From the NCBI GenBank assembly GCA_013289875.1, contig JABCZC010000011.1:1-64000 (forward strand): 64,000 nucleotides of DNA. The letters run 5' to 3'. The DNA comes from Acidobacteriota bacterium. GTDB taxonomy: Bacteria > Acidobacteriota > Terriglobia > Terriglobales > Acidobacteriaceae. Made by a program: the position numbers and the translations under genes. The notes under the pieces were generated by a model. The model searched no databases. It was not told the origin of the DNA and saw only the letters and a program-made list of their open reading frames with translations. This document shows, one piece after another, positions 19,828 to 28,170 of the stretch (positions within the stretch are counted from its first letter, which is position 1; each line of letters opens with the position of its first letter).

Positions 19828-20679
19828 TTAGTTAATCGAGGGCTCACTCAGCCGCAGCACGAGGCACTTCGCCGCGCCGCCGGCTTTTAGAAACTCCGTG
19901 AGCTTCACCTGCACCACGCTGAATCCGCGCGACTCGAGTTCAGTGCAAAGCTGCGCGCTGATCTCGTTCAGGAGAATCTTGCGGCCTACATTCACGGCGT
20001 TGCAGGCGAAGCGGAGCGCATCAGCTTCATCGACGGCGATGCGATTCGCTTTCGGATAGTGGGTCTCGATCAGTGCTCGCGACGGCTGATCAAAGGCCGG
20101 AGGATAGTACATCAGGTCGCCGTTCGACAGCGGGCAGAAGCAGGTATCGAGGTGATAGAAACGCGGATCGATGAGGCCGAGCGAAAGCACTTCCACATTC
20201 CACGCCTCGGTCAGATAGCGGTGGCTGGATGCGCGGGTGCGGAGACCGTGTCCTGCCCAGAGGCGTCGGCCGTCGGCTTCGAAGAGTGCGTCGCCCTCGC
20301 CTTCGAAGGGTGTGTCGCGGGGAATTTCGCGGATGGAAAAGCCGGAGTCCGAAAACCACTTGCGGAAATGGGGCTCCTCCCCCTGCCGTTCCGCGTGGTG
20401 AAAGCTGCTTAGCGCGACGATGCCCCGGCGCACGAGGCCGGCGTTGGCAGTGAAGACCATGTCCGGTGAGCCGGGCTGGGGCTCGACGAGGAGGACGTTG
20501 GCGATCTCGGCGAGTGAGCGGTGGAGCTGCTCCCATTGCGCGGCGGCCTGCTCCCGAGAGGAGCGATGAACGTTGCCCTCCATCCAGGGATTGATGACGT
20601 AGTTCACGTCGTAGAGCCTGGGCGGACACATCAGGAATGTGGCCGCGGCAGTTTTGCCTGTCACATATCTGGTTCCCAT
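19828..20679 (-). CDS. Arginine-type amidinohydrolase (dimethylargininase/arginine dihydrolase superfamily)
   Basis: 283 residues from the ATG at 20679; AGGAG sits 7 bases from it, whereas it would be too close to the alternative ATG at 20685. The open frame continues 38 codons upstream but without a better site. Family landmarks in order are INPWMEGNV (~30), SPDMVFTANAG (71-81), FEGEGDAL (~126), YHLDTCFCPL with the likely catalytic His at 177, and KAGGAAKC with the likely nucleophile Cys272. This is the guanidino-modifying enzyme fold: it hydrolyses arginine or methylarginine to citrulline, or arginine to ornithine in some relatives. The exact substrate is not decided. The gene diverges from the TetR regulator across a shared control region. 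Confidence 0.8.
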   Translation of the reverse strand: MGTRYVTGKTAAATFLMCPPRLYDVNYVINPWMEGNVHRSSREQAAAQWEQLHRSLAEIANVLLVEPQPGSPDMVFTANAGLVRRGIVALSSFHHAERQGEEPHFRKWFSDSGFSIREIPRDTPFEGEGDALFEADGRRLWAGHGLRTRASSHRYLTEAWNVEVLSLGLIDPRFYHLDTCFCPLSNGDLMYYPPAFDQPSRALIETHYPKANRIAVDEADALRFACNAVNVGRKILLNEISAQLCTELESRGFSVVQVKLTEFLKAGGAAKCLVLRLSEPSIN

Positions 20680-20792
20680 ATGCATTCTCCTAGTCAGAGT
20701 CTGCGCGGCTTCAGCGGCGCTGTCAATATGAAAGAAAATACAGGGTTTAATGCATAAACATGCATCGGAAAGTGTGCACTGTCCATGATGCA

Positions 20793-20830
20793 ATCAACTG
20801 ATTGATTGGACATCCAATCAATCAGTTGAT
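20793..20830 (+). promoter_or_regulatory. Perfect 17-bp-arm palindrome, probable TetR operator
   Basis: The left arm (20793-20809, beginning ATCAACTG and ending GATTGG) and right arm (20814-20830, CCAATC...GTTGAT) are exact reverse complements around ACAT. The site ends 12 bases before the TetR start at 20843 and lies between the divergent hydrolase and tetR genes, so it probably controls tetR and the coupled monooxygenase, and perhaps the hydrolase. A TTGATT inside it could be the -35 box. Confidence 0.85.
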
Positions 20831-20842
20831 AAAGTGGTTGGC

Positions 20843-21490
20843 ATGCAGACGGAGTCGATCCAGCAATACTTTACCAACCTGCTGAATCCAACGGATGAGC
20901 CCGGCAAGCGGAAAACGGCGCTGATGCAGGCGACCTTCGACGTGATTGCGGAATCGGGCTTTGAGGGATTGCGGACACGGGCCGTCGCGGAACGCGCCGG
21001 AGTGAATATTGCCACGCTGCACTACTACTTTCCCACCAAGCAGGCCTTAGTCGAGGGGGTAGCGCAGTTTCTTGGAGCCAAGTTCGTCCTCCTGCATGGT
21101 CCGGCACCCGCACCGAGCGGATATTGTGCGCTGGACCGGCTGCGGCAGGAATTCTCTGACGGCCGCTACTACTTCGAGCACGAGCAGAAGATGCTGCTGG
21201 TGCTGGAGGAATTTGGCCTCCGCGGCAAGCGGGATCCAGAGGTTCGGAAGATCGTGGACATGCTGCAAGGCCACTGGAGGCATGGCCTGGAGAACATGGT
21301 GATTGACGGGATGAAGGAAGGGACGTTCCGGGGCGATGTGGATCGGGAAGAAACGCTTGCGATGCTGTTGAGCATGTTTTCGGGCGCGACAAGCTGCCGG
21401 GGAGATCAACTCGAAGCGATGCAACACGGCATTGAGCGGTGGCTGCTGACGGAAGAGATCTGGAAGGCGACACGAGGAGCGGAGCAATGA
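20843..21490 (+). CDS. TetR-family transcriptional regulator
   Basis: 215 residues from the ATG at 20843 (a GTG at 20834 is also in frame). The N-terminal helix-turn-helix is unmistakable: TFDVIAESGFEGLRTRAVAERAGVNIATLHYYFPTK, with KQALVEG following, at about residues 27-72. The remaining 140 residues form a helical ligand-binding domain. The stop codon overlaps the ATG of the FAD monooxygenase (ATGA), so the two are coupled, and the regulator probably responds to the monooxygenase substrate. A perfect palindrome sits directly upstream. Confidence 0.9.
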   Translation: MQTESIQQYFTNLLNPTDEPGKRKTALMQATFDVIAESGFEGLRTRAVAERAGVNIATLHYYFPTKQALVEGVAQFLGAKFVLLHGPAPAPSGYCALDRLRQEFSDGRYYFEHEQKMLLVLEEFGLRGKRDPEVRKIVDMLQGHWRHGLENMVIDGMKEGTFRGDVDREETLAMLLSMFSGATSCRGDQLEAMQHGIERWLLTEEIWKATRGAEQ

Positions 21491-22770
21491 GCAAACTGGA
21501 TGTATTGGTGATCGGCGGCGGCATTGGCGGTCTTTGCCTGGCGCAGGGACTGAAGAAGGCGGGCGTCAAGGTGTCGGTATATGAGCGCGACGCGACGCCG
21601 ATCTCCCGGCTGCAGGGCTTCCGTGTGCACATCAGCCCGGAGGGGAGCACGGCTCTCCATGCCTGCCTGCCGCCGGAGCTGTGGATGGTCTTCAATAGAA
21701 CCGGCGGAGCATTCGTGCGAGGGTTCACGATGGTGACGGAGCAGCTCAAGGAGCTGTTGCACGCCACGAGCGATGATGACGGCACGACCGATCAGCCGAT
21801 TGCGCGGCATCGCTCGGTGAGCAGGATCACGCTGCGGCATATTCTGCTGAGCGGCCTTGAGAGTCTTGAGAGTAATGTCCACTTCAATAAGAGATTCGTG
21901 CGCTACGAGAAGTCAGGCGGGCGGCTGGTTGCGCACTTTGAAGACGGCAGCACTGCGGAGGGCGATGTCCTGGTTGGCGCCGATGGAGTGAATTCGCCGG
22001 TGCGGAAGCAGTATCTTCCTCATGCGGAGCCGATTGATACGGGCGTTACGATCATCGGCGGCAAGGTCCCGCTCAGTGACGGGGCGCTTGCCCTTCTGCC
22101 TGCGCGGCTGCTGGACGGACCGGTGGTCGCGATGCCGCCCGAGGCGTGCAGCCTGTTCATGGTCGTCTGGAAGCGCGAGGCGGGAGGAGACGAGTACCTG
22201 CGGTTGCTGGGGCTCGATGGATTCATTCCCGAAGATGAGGATTACGTCATTCTTGGTTTTGGGGCCAAGCGGGAGTTCTTTGGCTTCCGCAGCGATCCGC
22301 TGACGATGCGGGGTGCGGAATTGAAGGATGTGCTCCGGCGTAAAGTAACACGCTGGCATCCCTCGTTGCGTAAGCTCGTTGAGTTGATCGACGACACGCA
22401 GATCGCGCTGGCGCGCATCCGGACATCGGAGCCTGTAAGGGCTTGGACGACCACGCGCGTGACGCTGCTGGGCGACGCGATCCACAGCATGACTCCGTAT
22501 CGCGGGATTGGCGCAAATATCGCGTTGCAGGATGCCGCGCTCTTATGCGCGAAACTTGGGGAGGCAGATCGGGGCGAAAGAGCAGTGGTGGAGGCGATTG
22601 CCGAGTACGAAGCGGCAATGCGCCAGTATGGGTACGCGGCCGTGGCCTCCTCGCTACGGGCGATGGAGCGGGCGACGGGAGAGAAGGGTCCAGCGTTTGG
22701 GCTAACGAAGACTGCCTTAAGGGTGATGAATGCGGTTCCAGCGCTCCGGCGGCGGGCGATGACGGCTTAG
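21487..22770 (+). CDS. FAD-dependent monooxygenase (PHBH/UbiH fold)
   Basis: 427 residues from the ATG that overlaps the TetR stop codon by 4 bases. It has the FAD motif GGGIGG at residues 9-14, the second landmark VLVGADGVNSPVRKQ near 160, and the GD motif LLGDAIHSMTPYRGIGANIA near 325-345. This is a class A flavoprotein monooxygenase; TetR-linked members often modify or inactivate aromatic compounds or antibiotics, for example tetracycline-destructase relatives. The substrate here is unknown. The 3' end overlaps the HEAT-repeat gene by 4 bases (convergent). Confidence 0.9.
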   Translation: MSKLDVLVIGGGIGGLCLAQGLKKAGVKVSVYERDATPISRLQGFRVHISPEGSTALHACLPPELWMVFNRTGGAFVRGFTMVTEQLKELLHATSDDDGTTDQPIARHRSVSRITLRHILLSGLESLESNVHFNKRFVRYEKSGGRLVAHFEDGSTAEGDVLVGADGVNSPVRKQYLPHAEPIDTGVTIIGGKVPLSDGALALLPARLLDGPVVAMPPEACSLFMVVWKREAGGDEYLRLLGLDGFIPEDEDYVILGFGAKREFFGFRSDPLTMRGAELKDVLRRKVTRWHPSLRKLVELIDDTQIALARIRTSEPVRAWTTTRVTLLGDAIHSMTPYRGIGANIALQDAALLCAKLGEADRGERAVVEAIAEYEAAMRQYGYAAVASSLRAMERATGEKGPAFGLTKTALRVMNAVPALRRRAMTA

Positions 22771-23318
22771 TGCGGCTTGCGGCGAGGAAGCTCGGGTACC
22801 CACCTGGCGAGCGCGTGTCGGGCGCGGTTCTGCATAGCGAGAGTGCCCGTCGCCAAAGATTCTTCGAGGAGAGGTTCGACCTGGGGGCGCAGGCTGGGTT
22901 CTCGGTGCGCGAGCAGGCCGAGCCCTTCGATCGCGCTGCAGCGGACGACGTTCGACGGATCGAAATAGAGCGGCATGAGCAGTCCGGCGGCCCGAAGGCG
23001 GTGCGGCCGCGACCGGGCGATGCGTGCGACGATCAATCCCAGATGGGCGCGCGTTCTCCAGTTGTCGTTCGCGCTTTCGCTGAAGAGGCCGAGGATGCGG
23101 TCGGCGTGCGGCGTAAGCAGCTCGGGGTGCCCCTCTGCGATGCGGCGAGCGGTATCCGAAGCACGATGGCGCAAGATGGCGTCGTCAGAGAAGAGCGCGC
23201 GCAGGAGCGGCTTAAGCAGGCCGGGGCGAGCGAGCACCTGCGCAGCAGCGCGACGCGCGTCGGGAAGACCCCACCCGGAAGAATCGAGTCTCAACTGGAT
23301 TTTTGAGGCACTGGGCAT
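22767..23318 (-). CDS. HEAT-repeat-like protein
   Basis: 183 residues. It consists of helical pairs with HEAT-repeat character, for example LLKPLLRALFSDDAILRHRASDTARRI, RTRAHLGLIVARIARSR and NVVRCSAIEGLGLLAHREP. Such proteins are scaffolds for protein contacts; no catalytic residues are visible. It is divergent from mutY with 41 bases between the starts, and converges on the monooxygenase gene. Partner unknown. Confidence 0.75.
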   Translation of the reverse strand: MPSASKIQLRLDSSGWGLPDARRAAAQVLARPGLLKPLLRALFSDDAILRHRASDTARRIAEGHPELLTPHADRILGLFSESANDNWRTRAHLGLIVARIARSRPHRLRAAGLLMPLYFDPSNVVRCSAIEGLGLLAHREPSLRPQVEPLLEESLATGTLAMQNRARHALARWVPELPRRKPH

Positions 23319-23359
23319 TCAAAAGGGCAGTATAGACAAGCTCAGCTTACAATCTCAGG

Positions 23360-24475
23360 ATGAGCGGGGAGCCTGAGCCGCGCGAATTTCGGCGGCTGCT
23401 GCTTGAATGGTTCGACGAACACGCGCGCGATCTGCCCTGGCGGCGGACGCGCGACCCTTACGCCATCTGGGTTTCAGAGATCATGCTGCAGCAGACGCGG
23501 GTCGCTGCCGTGATCGAGCACTATGCGCGCTTCATGGAACGCTTTCCTGCTTTGCCGGCGCTGGCCGATGCCGGGGAGGACGAAGTTCTGGCGTGCTGGA
23601 GCGGCCTCGGCTACTACCGCCGCGCGCGCATGCTGCACAAGGCGGCCCGGTTTGTGGCGCAGGAGCTTGACGGGAAGCTTCCGTCGACGGCGACGGAGCT
23701 GCGCGCGCTGCCAGGCATCGGGGAGTACACATGCGCGGCCCTTGCGAGCATTGGCTTTGGCGAGGGCGTCGCGTGCGTCGATGGCAATGTCGAACGGGTG
23801 CTGACGCGGGTGCGGGGCTGGACCGAGCGCACCGCGGTTGCGGCGAAGATTCGCAAGGCTGCGGGAGAGCTGCTGGATCGCCAAAGGCCGGGCGATTTCA
23901 ACCAGGCGATGATGGAACTGGGGGCAACTGTTTGTCTGCCGCGTGGGCCGTTGTGCCTGCACTGTCCGGTGGTGGAGCTATGCGCCACGCGTGGGGAGCA
24001 TGCTGTTAGCGCGCGAAAGAAAATGCGCAGCCAGAAGGCGGCGTATGCTTTTCTGCTGCGAGTCAGGGAGCCGGTCAGCGTGAAAGCGCGGGGGCGATTG
24101 TCTCATCATGGGCGCGCTCCGCAACGGCCCGAACTGGCGGTGCTGCTGGAGCAACGGCCCGCCGGGGCTTCGCTAATGGCAGGCATGTGGGAGCTGCCGG
24201 AGATCGATGGCGCGAGTGCGGACGCAGCACGCCGGTTGCTGGATGTGCGGCACTCGATTACGGTGACCAATTATTATGTGACGGTTTATGGCTACCATGC
24301 GGATGCGGAGTCCGATCTGCCTGAATCAAAGGGGATGCGGCGCTGGGTGGAATCGCGCGAGCTTACGGATATCCCCCTGACGGGACTGGCACGCAAGGTA
24401 CTGAAACGATTGAAGACGCTGCCCGGTTATACGGGGCCGGGACCGGCGGTGAGCTTTGAGGAGATGACACCGTAG
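23360..24475 (+). CDS. mutY: A/G-specific adenine DNA glycosylase
   Basis: 371 residues, normal for MutY. It removes adenine mispaired with 8-oxoguanine. The catalytic Glu is E40 (WVSEIMLQQTRV), the helix-hairpin-helix is LPGIGEYTCAALA near 115-128, and the catalytic Asp is D141 (CVDGNVERVL). The [4Fe-4S] cluster motif C-X6-C-X2-C-X5-C lies near 192-208 (CLPRGPLCLHCPVVELC). The C-terminal NUDIX-like domain that reads 8-oxoG is present (about 235-360: AGMWELPEI). It starts 41 bases from the divergent HEAT-repeat gene. Confidence 0.95.
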   Translation: MSGEPEPREFRRLLLEWFDEHARDLPWRRTRDPYAIWVSEIMLQQTRVAAVIEHYARFMERFPALPALADAGEDEVLACWSGLGYYRRARMLHKAARFVAQELDGKLPSTATELRALPGIGEYTCAALASIGFGEGVACVDGNVERVLTRVRGWTERTAVAAKIRKAAGELLDRQRPGDFNQAMMELGATVCLPRGPLCLHCPVVELCATRGEHAVSARKKMRSQKAAYAFLLRVREPVSVKARGRLSHHGRAPQRPELAVLLEQRPAGASLMAGMWELPEIDGASADAARRLLDVRHSITVTNYYVTVYGYHADAESDLPESKGMRRWVESRELTDIPLTGLARKVLKRLKTLPGYTGPGPAVSFEEMTP

Positions 24476-24530
24476 AGCGGGATATAGAGAATGAGGGTTC
24501 GTCATATTTTGCCGTATGTTCAGGAGACCG

Positions 24531-26219
24531 ATGAAAAGCATTGTGCCCGTTGTGCTGTTTGTTGTTGCCATTCTGCCCTTTTCCCCCATCAGGGCACAGC
24601 AGCCTGTGGTTCCTGAGGTGTCCGGAGTTCCAGAGGCGGCGCGGCAGGCTGCGGCGTCGATTGATCCGGAGAAGATACGGGCCCACGTCCGTTTTCTGGC
24701 CGACGATCTGCTCGAGGGCCGTGGGCCGGGCACGCGCGGCGGCGATATAGCGGCGCAATATATTGGCACGCAGTTCGCCCTGTATGGCTTGCAGCCGGCG
24801 GGCGATAACGGGACATATTTCCAGAAGGTGCCGCTCTATGCGGTGCATACCATCGAGGACCAGACGAAGTTCAGCTTTGTACCCAGGGATGGTTCGCTCA
24901 TCGATCTGACCTACGGCTCGGATTATGTGACCAAGGATCAGACCGGGGCCGAGTCGGCGGACATCGACGCGCCGATCGTCTTCGTGGGCTACGGCATCGA
25001 TGCTCCGGAGTACCACTGGAACGACTACGCGGGCGTGGATGTGAAGGGCAAGGTACTGCTGGTGATCGTGAACCAGCCGCCTTCGGACGATCCGTCGTTT
25101 TTCAAGGGCAAGACGATGACCTACTACGGCCGGTGGACCTACAAGTACGAGGAGGCCGCCCGTCGCGGAGCAGTCGGCGTGCTGATTATTCATCGCACCG
25201 ACCTGGCAAGCTATCCGTGGGACGTCGTGCGGAATTCGCAGTCGGTAGAAAAGTCATATCTGAAGGGTGATCCCGATGCAACGTTGAAGGCGGCGAGTTG
25301 GATCCAGTTGGATGTGGCGAAGAAACTGTTTGCCGCGGCGGGAAAGAATGCGGACGACATGATTGTGGCCGCGGGAAAACCGGGATTCAAGTCATTCGAG
25401 CTGCCGGTGCGGTTGAAGGCGCATGTGGCCAGCCGGGTTCGGCCCTACGACTCGGACAATGTGATTGCGAAGCTGCCGGGAGCGGACGCGGGCGGCCCGG
25501 ACCAGGCGGTGTTTTACACGGCGCACTACGACCACCTGGGGATCGATCCAGACCTGAAGGGCGATAACATCTACAATGGCGCGGCGGACAACGGCACCGG
25601 CTGCGGGATTCTGCTGGAACTGGCACGGGCGTTTGCGGAATCTCCTACGAAGCCGCCGCATAGCATCTTCTTCGCAGCCGTCACGGCCGAGGAGCAGGGA
25701 CTGCTGGGATCGCAGTACCTGGGCATGCATCCTCCGATTCCGGTGTCTCGGATTGCTTTGGACCTGAACTACGACATGCTGATGCCGATGGGGGTTCCGT
25801 TGTCGGCGGAGGTGAGCGGAGCGGAACGGACGACCTTCTATCCGGTGGTCGAGAAGACAGCCAAGGCCTTCGATTTGACGCTGGAGCCGGACAAATTTCC
25901 GGGCGCAGGGCATTATTACCGCTCGGACCACTTTAGCTTCGCGCGCGTGGGGGTGCCTGCATTCTCGGTTGGACAGGGGACGCTGTTCGACGGCCACGAT
26001 GCGGCGTGGGGCAAGGCACAGGCAGAGGATTTTGTCGCACACCACTACCATCAGCCGTCGGATGAGTACCACGCGAGCATGGATTTTCGCGGAGATGCGA
26101 AGATGGCGCGCTTCGGGCTGATCCTCGGCTGGGAGGCGTCGTCGCTGCCGGAGACGGTGGGCTGGCAGAAGGGCGACGAGTTTGAGGCGGCACGCAAGAC
26201 GAGCCAGGGATCGAATTAA
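24531..26219 (+). CDS. Exported M28-family zinc aminopeptidase
   Basis: 562 residues from the ATG at 24531, which has AGGAG at proper spacing (an in-frame ATG at 24516 is less likely). A signal peptide (SIVPVVLFVVAILPF, cleavage near RAQ) precedes a PA-like insert (about 130-240). The M28 zinc site is complete: HYDHLG near 331, ADNGTGCG near 352, AEEQGLLGS near 386, LNYDML near 412 and RSDHFSF near 465. It should release N-terminal residues from peptides in the periplasm or outside the cell. It follows mutY by 55 bases and leads into a small exported protein. Confidence 0.9.
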   Translation: MKSIVPVVLFVVAILPFSPIRAQQPVVPEVSGVPEAARQAAASIDPEKIRAHVRFLADDLLEGRGPGTRGGDIAAQYIGTQFALYGLQPAGDNGTYFQKVPLYAVHTIEDQTKFSFVPRDGSLIDLTYGSDYVTKDQTGAESADIDAPIVFVGYGIDAPEYHWNDYAGVDVKGKVLLVIVNQPPSDDPSFFKGKTMTYYGRWTYKYEEAARRGAVGVLIIHRTDLASYPWDVVRNSQSVEKSYLKGDPDATLKAASWIQLDVAKKLFAAAGKNADDMIVAAGKPGFKSFELPVRLKAHVASRVRPYDSDNVIAKLPGADAGGPDQAVFYTAHYDHLGIDPDLKGDNIYNGAADNGTGCGILLELARAFAESPTKPPHSIFFAAVTAEEQGLLGSQYLGMHPPIPVSRIALDLNYDMLMPMGVPLSAEVSGAERTTFYPVVEKTAKAFDLTLEPDKFPGAGHYYRSDHFSFARVGVPAFSVGQGTLFDGHDAAWGKAQAEDFVAHHYHQPSDEYHASMDFRGDAKMARFGLILGWEASSLPETVGWQKGDEFEAARKTSQGSN

Positions 26220-26243
26220 CGGGTGCGCTCGAAGGAGCAGCTT

Positions 26244-26747
26244 GTGCGAGTCGTGGTTGCCGCGTTGCTTCTGACGTTCGTTCCGCCTGCCGGCGCGCAG
26301 ACGGTCACGGACCCAGCGCTGCATCATCGCGGCGATACCCCGGCGCAGGGCCAGCCCTCGGCCAGCGGCAAGCAGCGGGGGACATCCACGCTGCCCGCAT
26401 CGGCATCGGGCGAGTACATGATGGATGAAACCGGCTCGGTGGTGCAGATCACCATCGACAACGGGGTGGTGGACGGCTACATCTCAAAGCTGACGGAGGA
26501 GCAGACTTCGGCGCTTACCTATTTCTTTAACCGGACCACGATCGATGGCGATCGGTTGACCTTCACGACCAAGGAGGTACACGGAATCTGGTATTCCTTC
26601 GATGGCGAGATCATTCGCGATGCGTCCCACAGCAAGCAGGAAAACGGGTATTACCGGCTGAAGGGCACATGGGTGACGCACGATGAGACCCAGAAAAGCC
26701 AGTCCACATCAACGGTGAACCTGAAATCGACGCCGCGCCGCGATTGA
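26244..26747 (+). CDS. Small exported hypothetical protein
   Basis: 167 residues from GTG at 26244, which has AAGGAG 6 bases upstream; a GTG at 26223 is also in frame but lacks a site. A signal peptide (VVVAALLLTFVPPAGAQ) is followed by a low-complexity linker and a beta-rich domain (about 60-150: SGEYMMDETGSVVQITIDNG, YFFNRTTIDGDRLTFTTKEVHG). No known family recognised. It sits 24 bases after the M28 peptidase and is probably co-transcribed. Confidence 0.7.
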   Translation: MRVVVAALLLTFVPPAGAQTVTDPALHHRGDTPAQGQPSASGKQRGTSTLPASASGEYMMDETGSVVQITIDNGVVDGYISKLTEEQTSALTYFFNRTTIDGDRLTFTTKEVHGIWYSFDGEIIRDASHSKQENGYYRLKGTWVTHDETQKSQSTSTVNLKSTPRRD

Positions 26748-26757
26748 GTATCCGATG

Positions 26758-27171
26758 TCAGTTCCTCCCGGCTGAAAAGTTATGAGTGCGCGATGCGGAG
26801 CGGACAGCCTGAGACGAATCGGAGTGGTCGAGGGGCTGGCCGGGATGTCCGGGGACTTCGAGGACCTCGTGAGCGACAGTACCGCCCGGCGCTCCACCCG
26901 GACGATCGATAGACACCGATTGCAGCCCGGAGCGGGCTGCCAAGTCGGGCGATAACCGGGTAGGGTCGCCCGCGTTCTCCGAGGCTTCGCGGCGCAGGTT
27001 AAATCCTTCGGTGTGGCGCTGAAGGTAAGCCTCCGGTTCCGAGGCGCCGGGTTCTGAAGAACATTCAAAGCTTAGAAGACGCTTGAGGTCGCCCCGGGCA
27101 TACGCGGCAACCGCTATCCCGACAAGCGTACCGGTAAACAATCCCTTGCAAAAATCAACACGCTCGGCCAT
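26758..27171 (-). CDS. Hypothetical protein with one N-terminal membrane segment
   Basis: 137 residues. AGGAG precedes the ATG at 27171. The N-terminus has a short hydrophobic stretch (GLFTGTLVGIAVAAYA, about 10-25), and the rest is polar and low in order. It diverges from the PadR gene at 27344, so the palindromes between them may control both. The C-terminal half has no coding hallmarks beyond the open frame, so this call is tentative. Confidence 0.45.
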   Translation of the reverse strand: MAERVDFCKGLFTGTLVGIAVAAYARGDLKRLLSFECSSEPGASEPEAYLQRHTEGFNLRREASENAGDPTRLSPDLAARSGLQSVSIDRPGGAPGGTVAHEVLEVPGHPGQPLDHSDSSQAVRSASRTHNFSAGRN

Positions 27172-27272
27172 TCACTGCTCCTGATTTTTGGATTTACTAA
27201 GGTAGAGCCCCCAACGACGGGTGACGGTTGCCCACGGAGCAGCGTTCGGGAGAAAATCCCCATAAACGTTGC

Positions 27273-27291
27273 ATCGAAACTGAGTTTCGAT
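27273..27291 (+). promoter_or_regulatory. Palindromic operator 1 of the PadR gene
   Basis: ATCGAAACT-g-AGTTTCGAT is a perfect inverted repeat with 9-bp arms, 52 bases before the PadR start. Confidence 0.75.
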
Positions 27292-27305
27292 ATATCTTAT
27301 TTGTA

Positions 27306-27325
27306 GCTTACGATACATCGTAAGC
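27306..27325 (+). promoter_or_regulatory. Palindromic operator 2 of the PadR gene
   Basis: GCTTACGAT-ac-ATCGTAAGC is a perfect inverted repeat with 9-bp arms, just before the AAGGAGAGG ribosome site (27331-27339). It shares the inner ATCG/CGAT core with operator 1 but not the arms. Confidence 0.75.
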
Positions 27326-27343
27326 ATATCAAGGAGAGGAAAT

Positions 27344-27949
27344 ATGTTTAACAAGCATCACAGAAGGCAATTTGAAGAAGGTCAAGGTCACTGCGGGCCA
27401 TGGAAGGGTTTTCGCGGCAGGGGTGGATTCTGGGCCGAGATGGGTGAAGGCTGGGGGCGGCATGGCAGGCACCAGTTTGGAGGCGAGTTCGGAGGGCGGC
27501 TGTTCGACACAGGCGATCTGCGGCTGGTCATTCTGAGCTACATCGCGGAGAAGCCGAGCCACGGATACGAAATCATGAAGGGCATCGCTGAGCAGATGGG
27601 AGGCGTGTACACGCCGAGCGCAGGGGTCGTTTATCCCACTCTGAACCAGCTCGAGGATGAAGGCTTCGCGACGGTCAGCTCGGAGGGCGGCAAGAAGCAG
27701 TACACGATCACCGAAGCGGGCCGAGCGGAACTGGAGTCACAGAAAGCGCGTATCGATCAGTTACTGGGCCGTATCCGGCAGATGGGCGAAACCTACGGTA
27801 GCGGGCGGGCTCCGCAGATTATGCGTGCGCTGCACAACTGCAAGCTGGCGCTGAAGCTGAAATTCGGACAAGGTGAAATGACGAGCGATCAGATCAGGCA
27901 GATCGCCGAGATTCTCGACGCTGCGGCGAAAGAAATCGAGCGCGTGTAA
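27344..27949 (+). CDS. PadR-family regulator with a Gly/His-rich N-terminus
   Basis: 201 residues. The first 55 are unusual: Gly-, His-, Arg- and Trp-rich (GPWKGFRGRGGFWAEMGEG, RHGRHQFGGEFGG). The PadR winged helix follows (DLRLVILSYIAEKPSHGYEI, GVVYPTLNQLEDEGF, KKQYTIT), and a C-terminal helical dimerisation region completes it. This is the longer PadR-s2-like class, different from the two short PadRs beside ADOP genes. A Gly/His-rich tract may bind metal or heme; this is inference. Two perfect palindromes upstream point to autoregulation. The next gene overlaps its stop codon by one base. Confidence 0.9.
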   Translation: MFNKHHRRQFEEGQGHCGPWKGFRGRGGFWAEMGEGWGRHGRHQFGGEFGGRLFDTGDLRLVILSYIAEKPSHGYEIMKGIAEQMGGVYTPSAGVVYPTLNQLEDEGFATVSSEGGKKQYTITEAGRAELESQKARIDQLLGRIRQMGETYGSGRAPQIMRALHNCKLALKLKFGQGEMTSDQIRQIAEILDAAAKEIERV

Positions 27950-28170
27950 TGGAGGGGCAGGGTATGGCCCGCAGAGTGCGTGGCATGGAAGAGAATACCT
28001 CCGCGATTCCGGTCGACCTGCCTGAGCCGGCGCACCTGCGCGTCCCGGAGCGAGTGCAGGAACTCGAGATGGAGAATGCGCGACTCAAGAGCCTGGTTGG
28101 CGAGCTGCTCGTGGCCAACCAGTTGTTGCGGGAAAAGTTCCGGGAGCAGAGCTCAGGGCCGCAGGGATAG
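27949..28170 (+). CDS. Small coiled-coil protein coupled to PadR
   Basis: 73 residues. The ATG overlaps the last base of the PadR stop codon. The C-terminal half is a strong predicted coiled coil with leucine spacing (VQELEMENARLKSLVGELL, then VANQLLREKFRE). It has no DNA-binding domain or membrane segment. The coiled coil resembles those of IS3 OrfA proteins but lacks their helix-turn-helix. It may pair with itself or with the PadR dimer. Its 3' end overlaps the AlkD-like gene by 18 bases (convergent). Confidence 0.6.
   Translation: MEGQGMARRVRGMEENTSAIPVDLPEPAHLRVPERVQELEMENARLKSLVGELLVANQLLREKFREQSSGPQG

Noticed and set aside
27949-28170. IS3 OrfA fragment
   Set aside because: Only the coiled-coil part resembles OrfA; there is no helix-turn-helix, no OrfB and no terminal inverted repeats.
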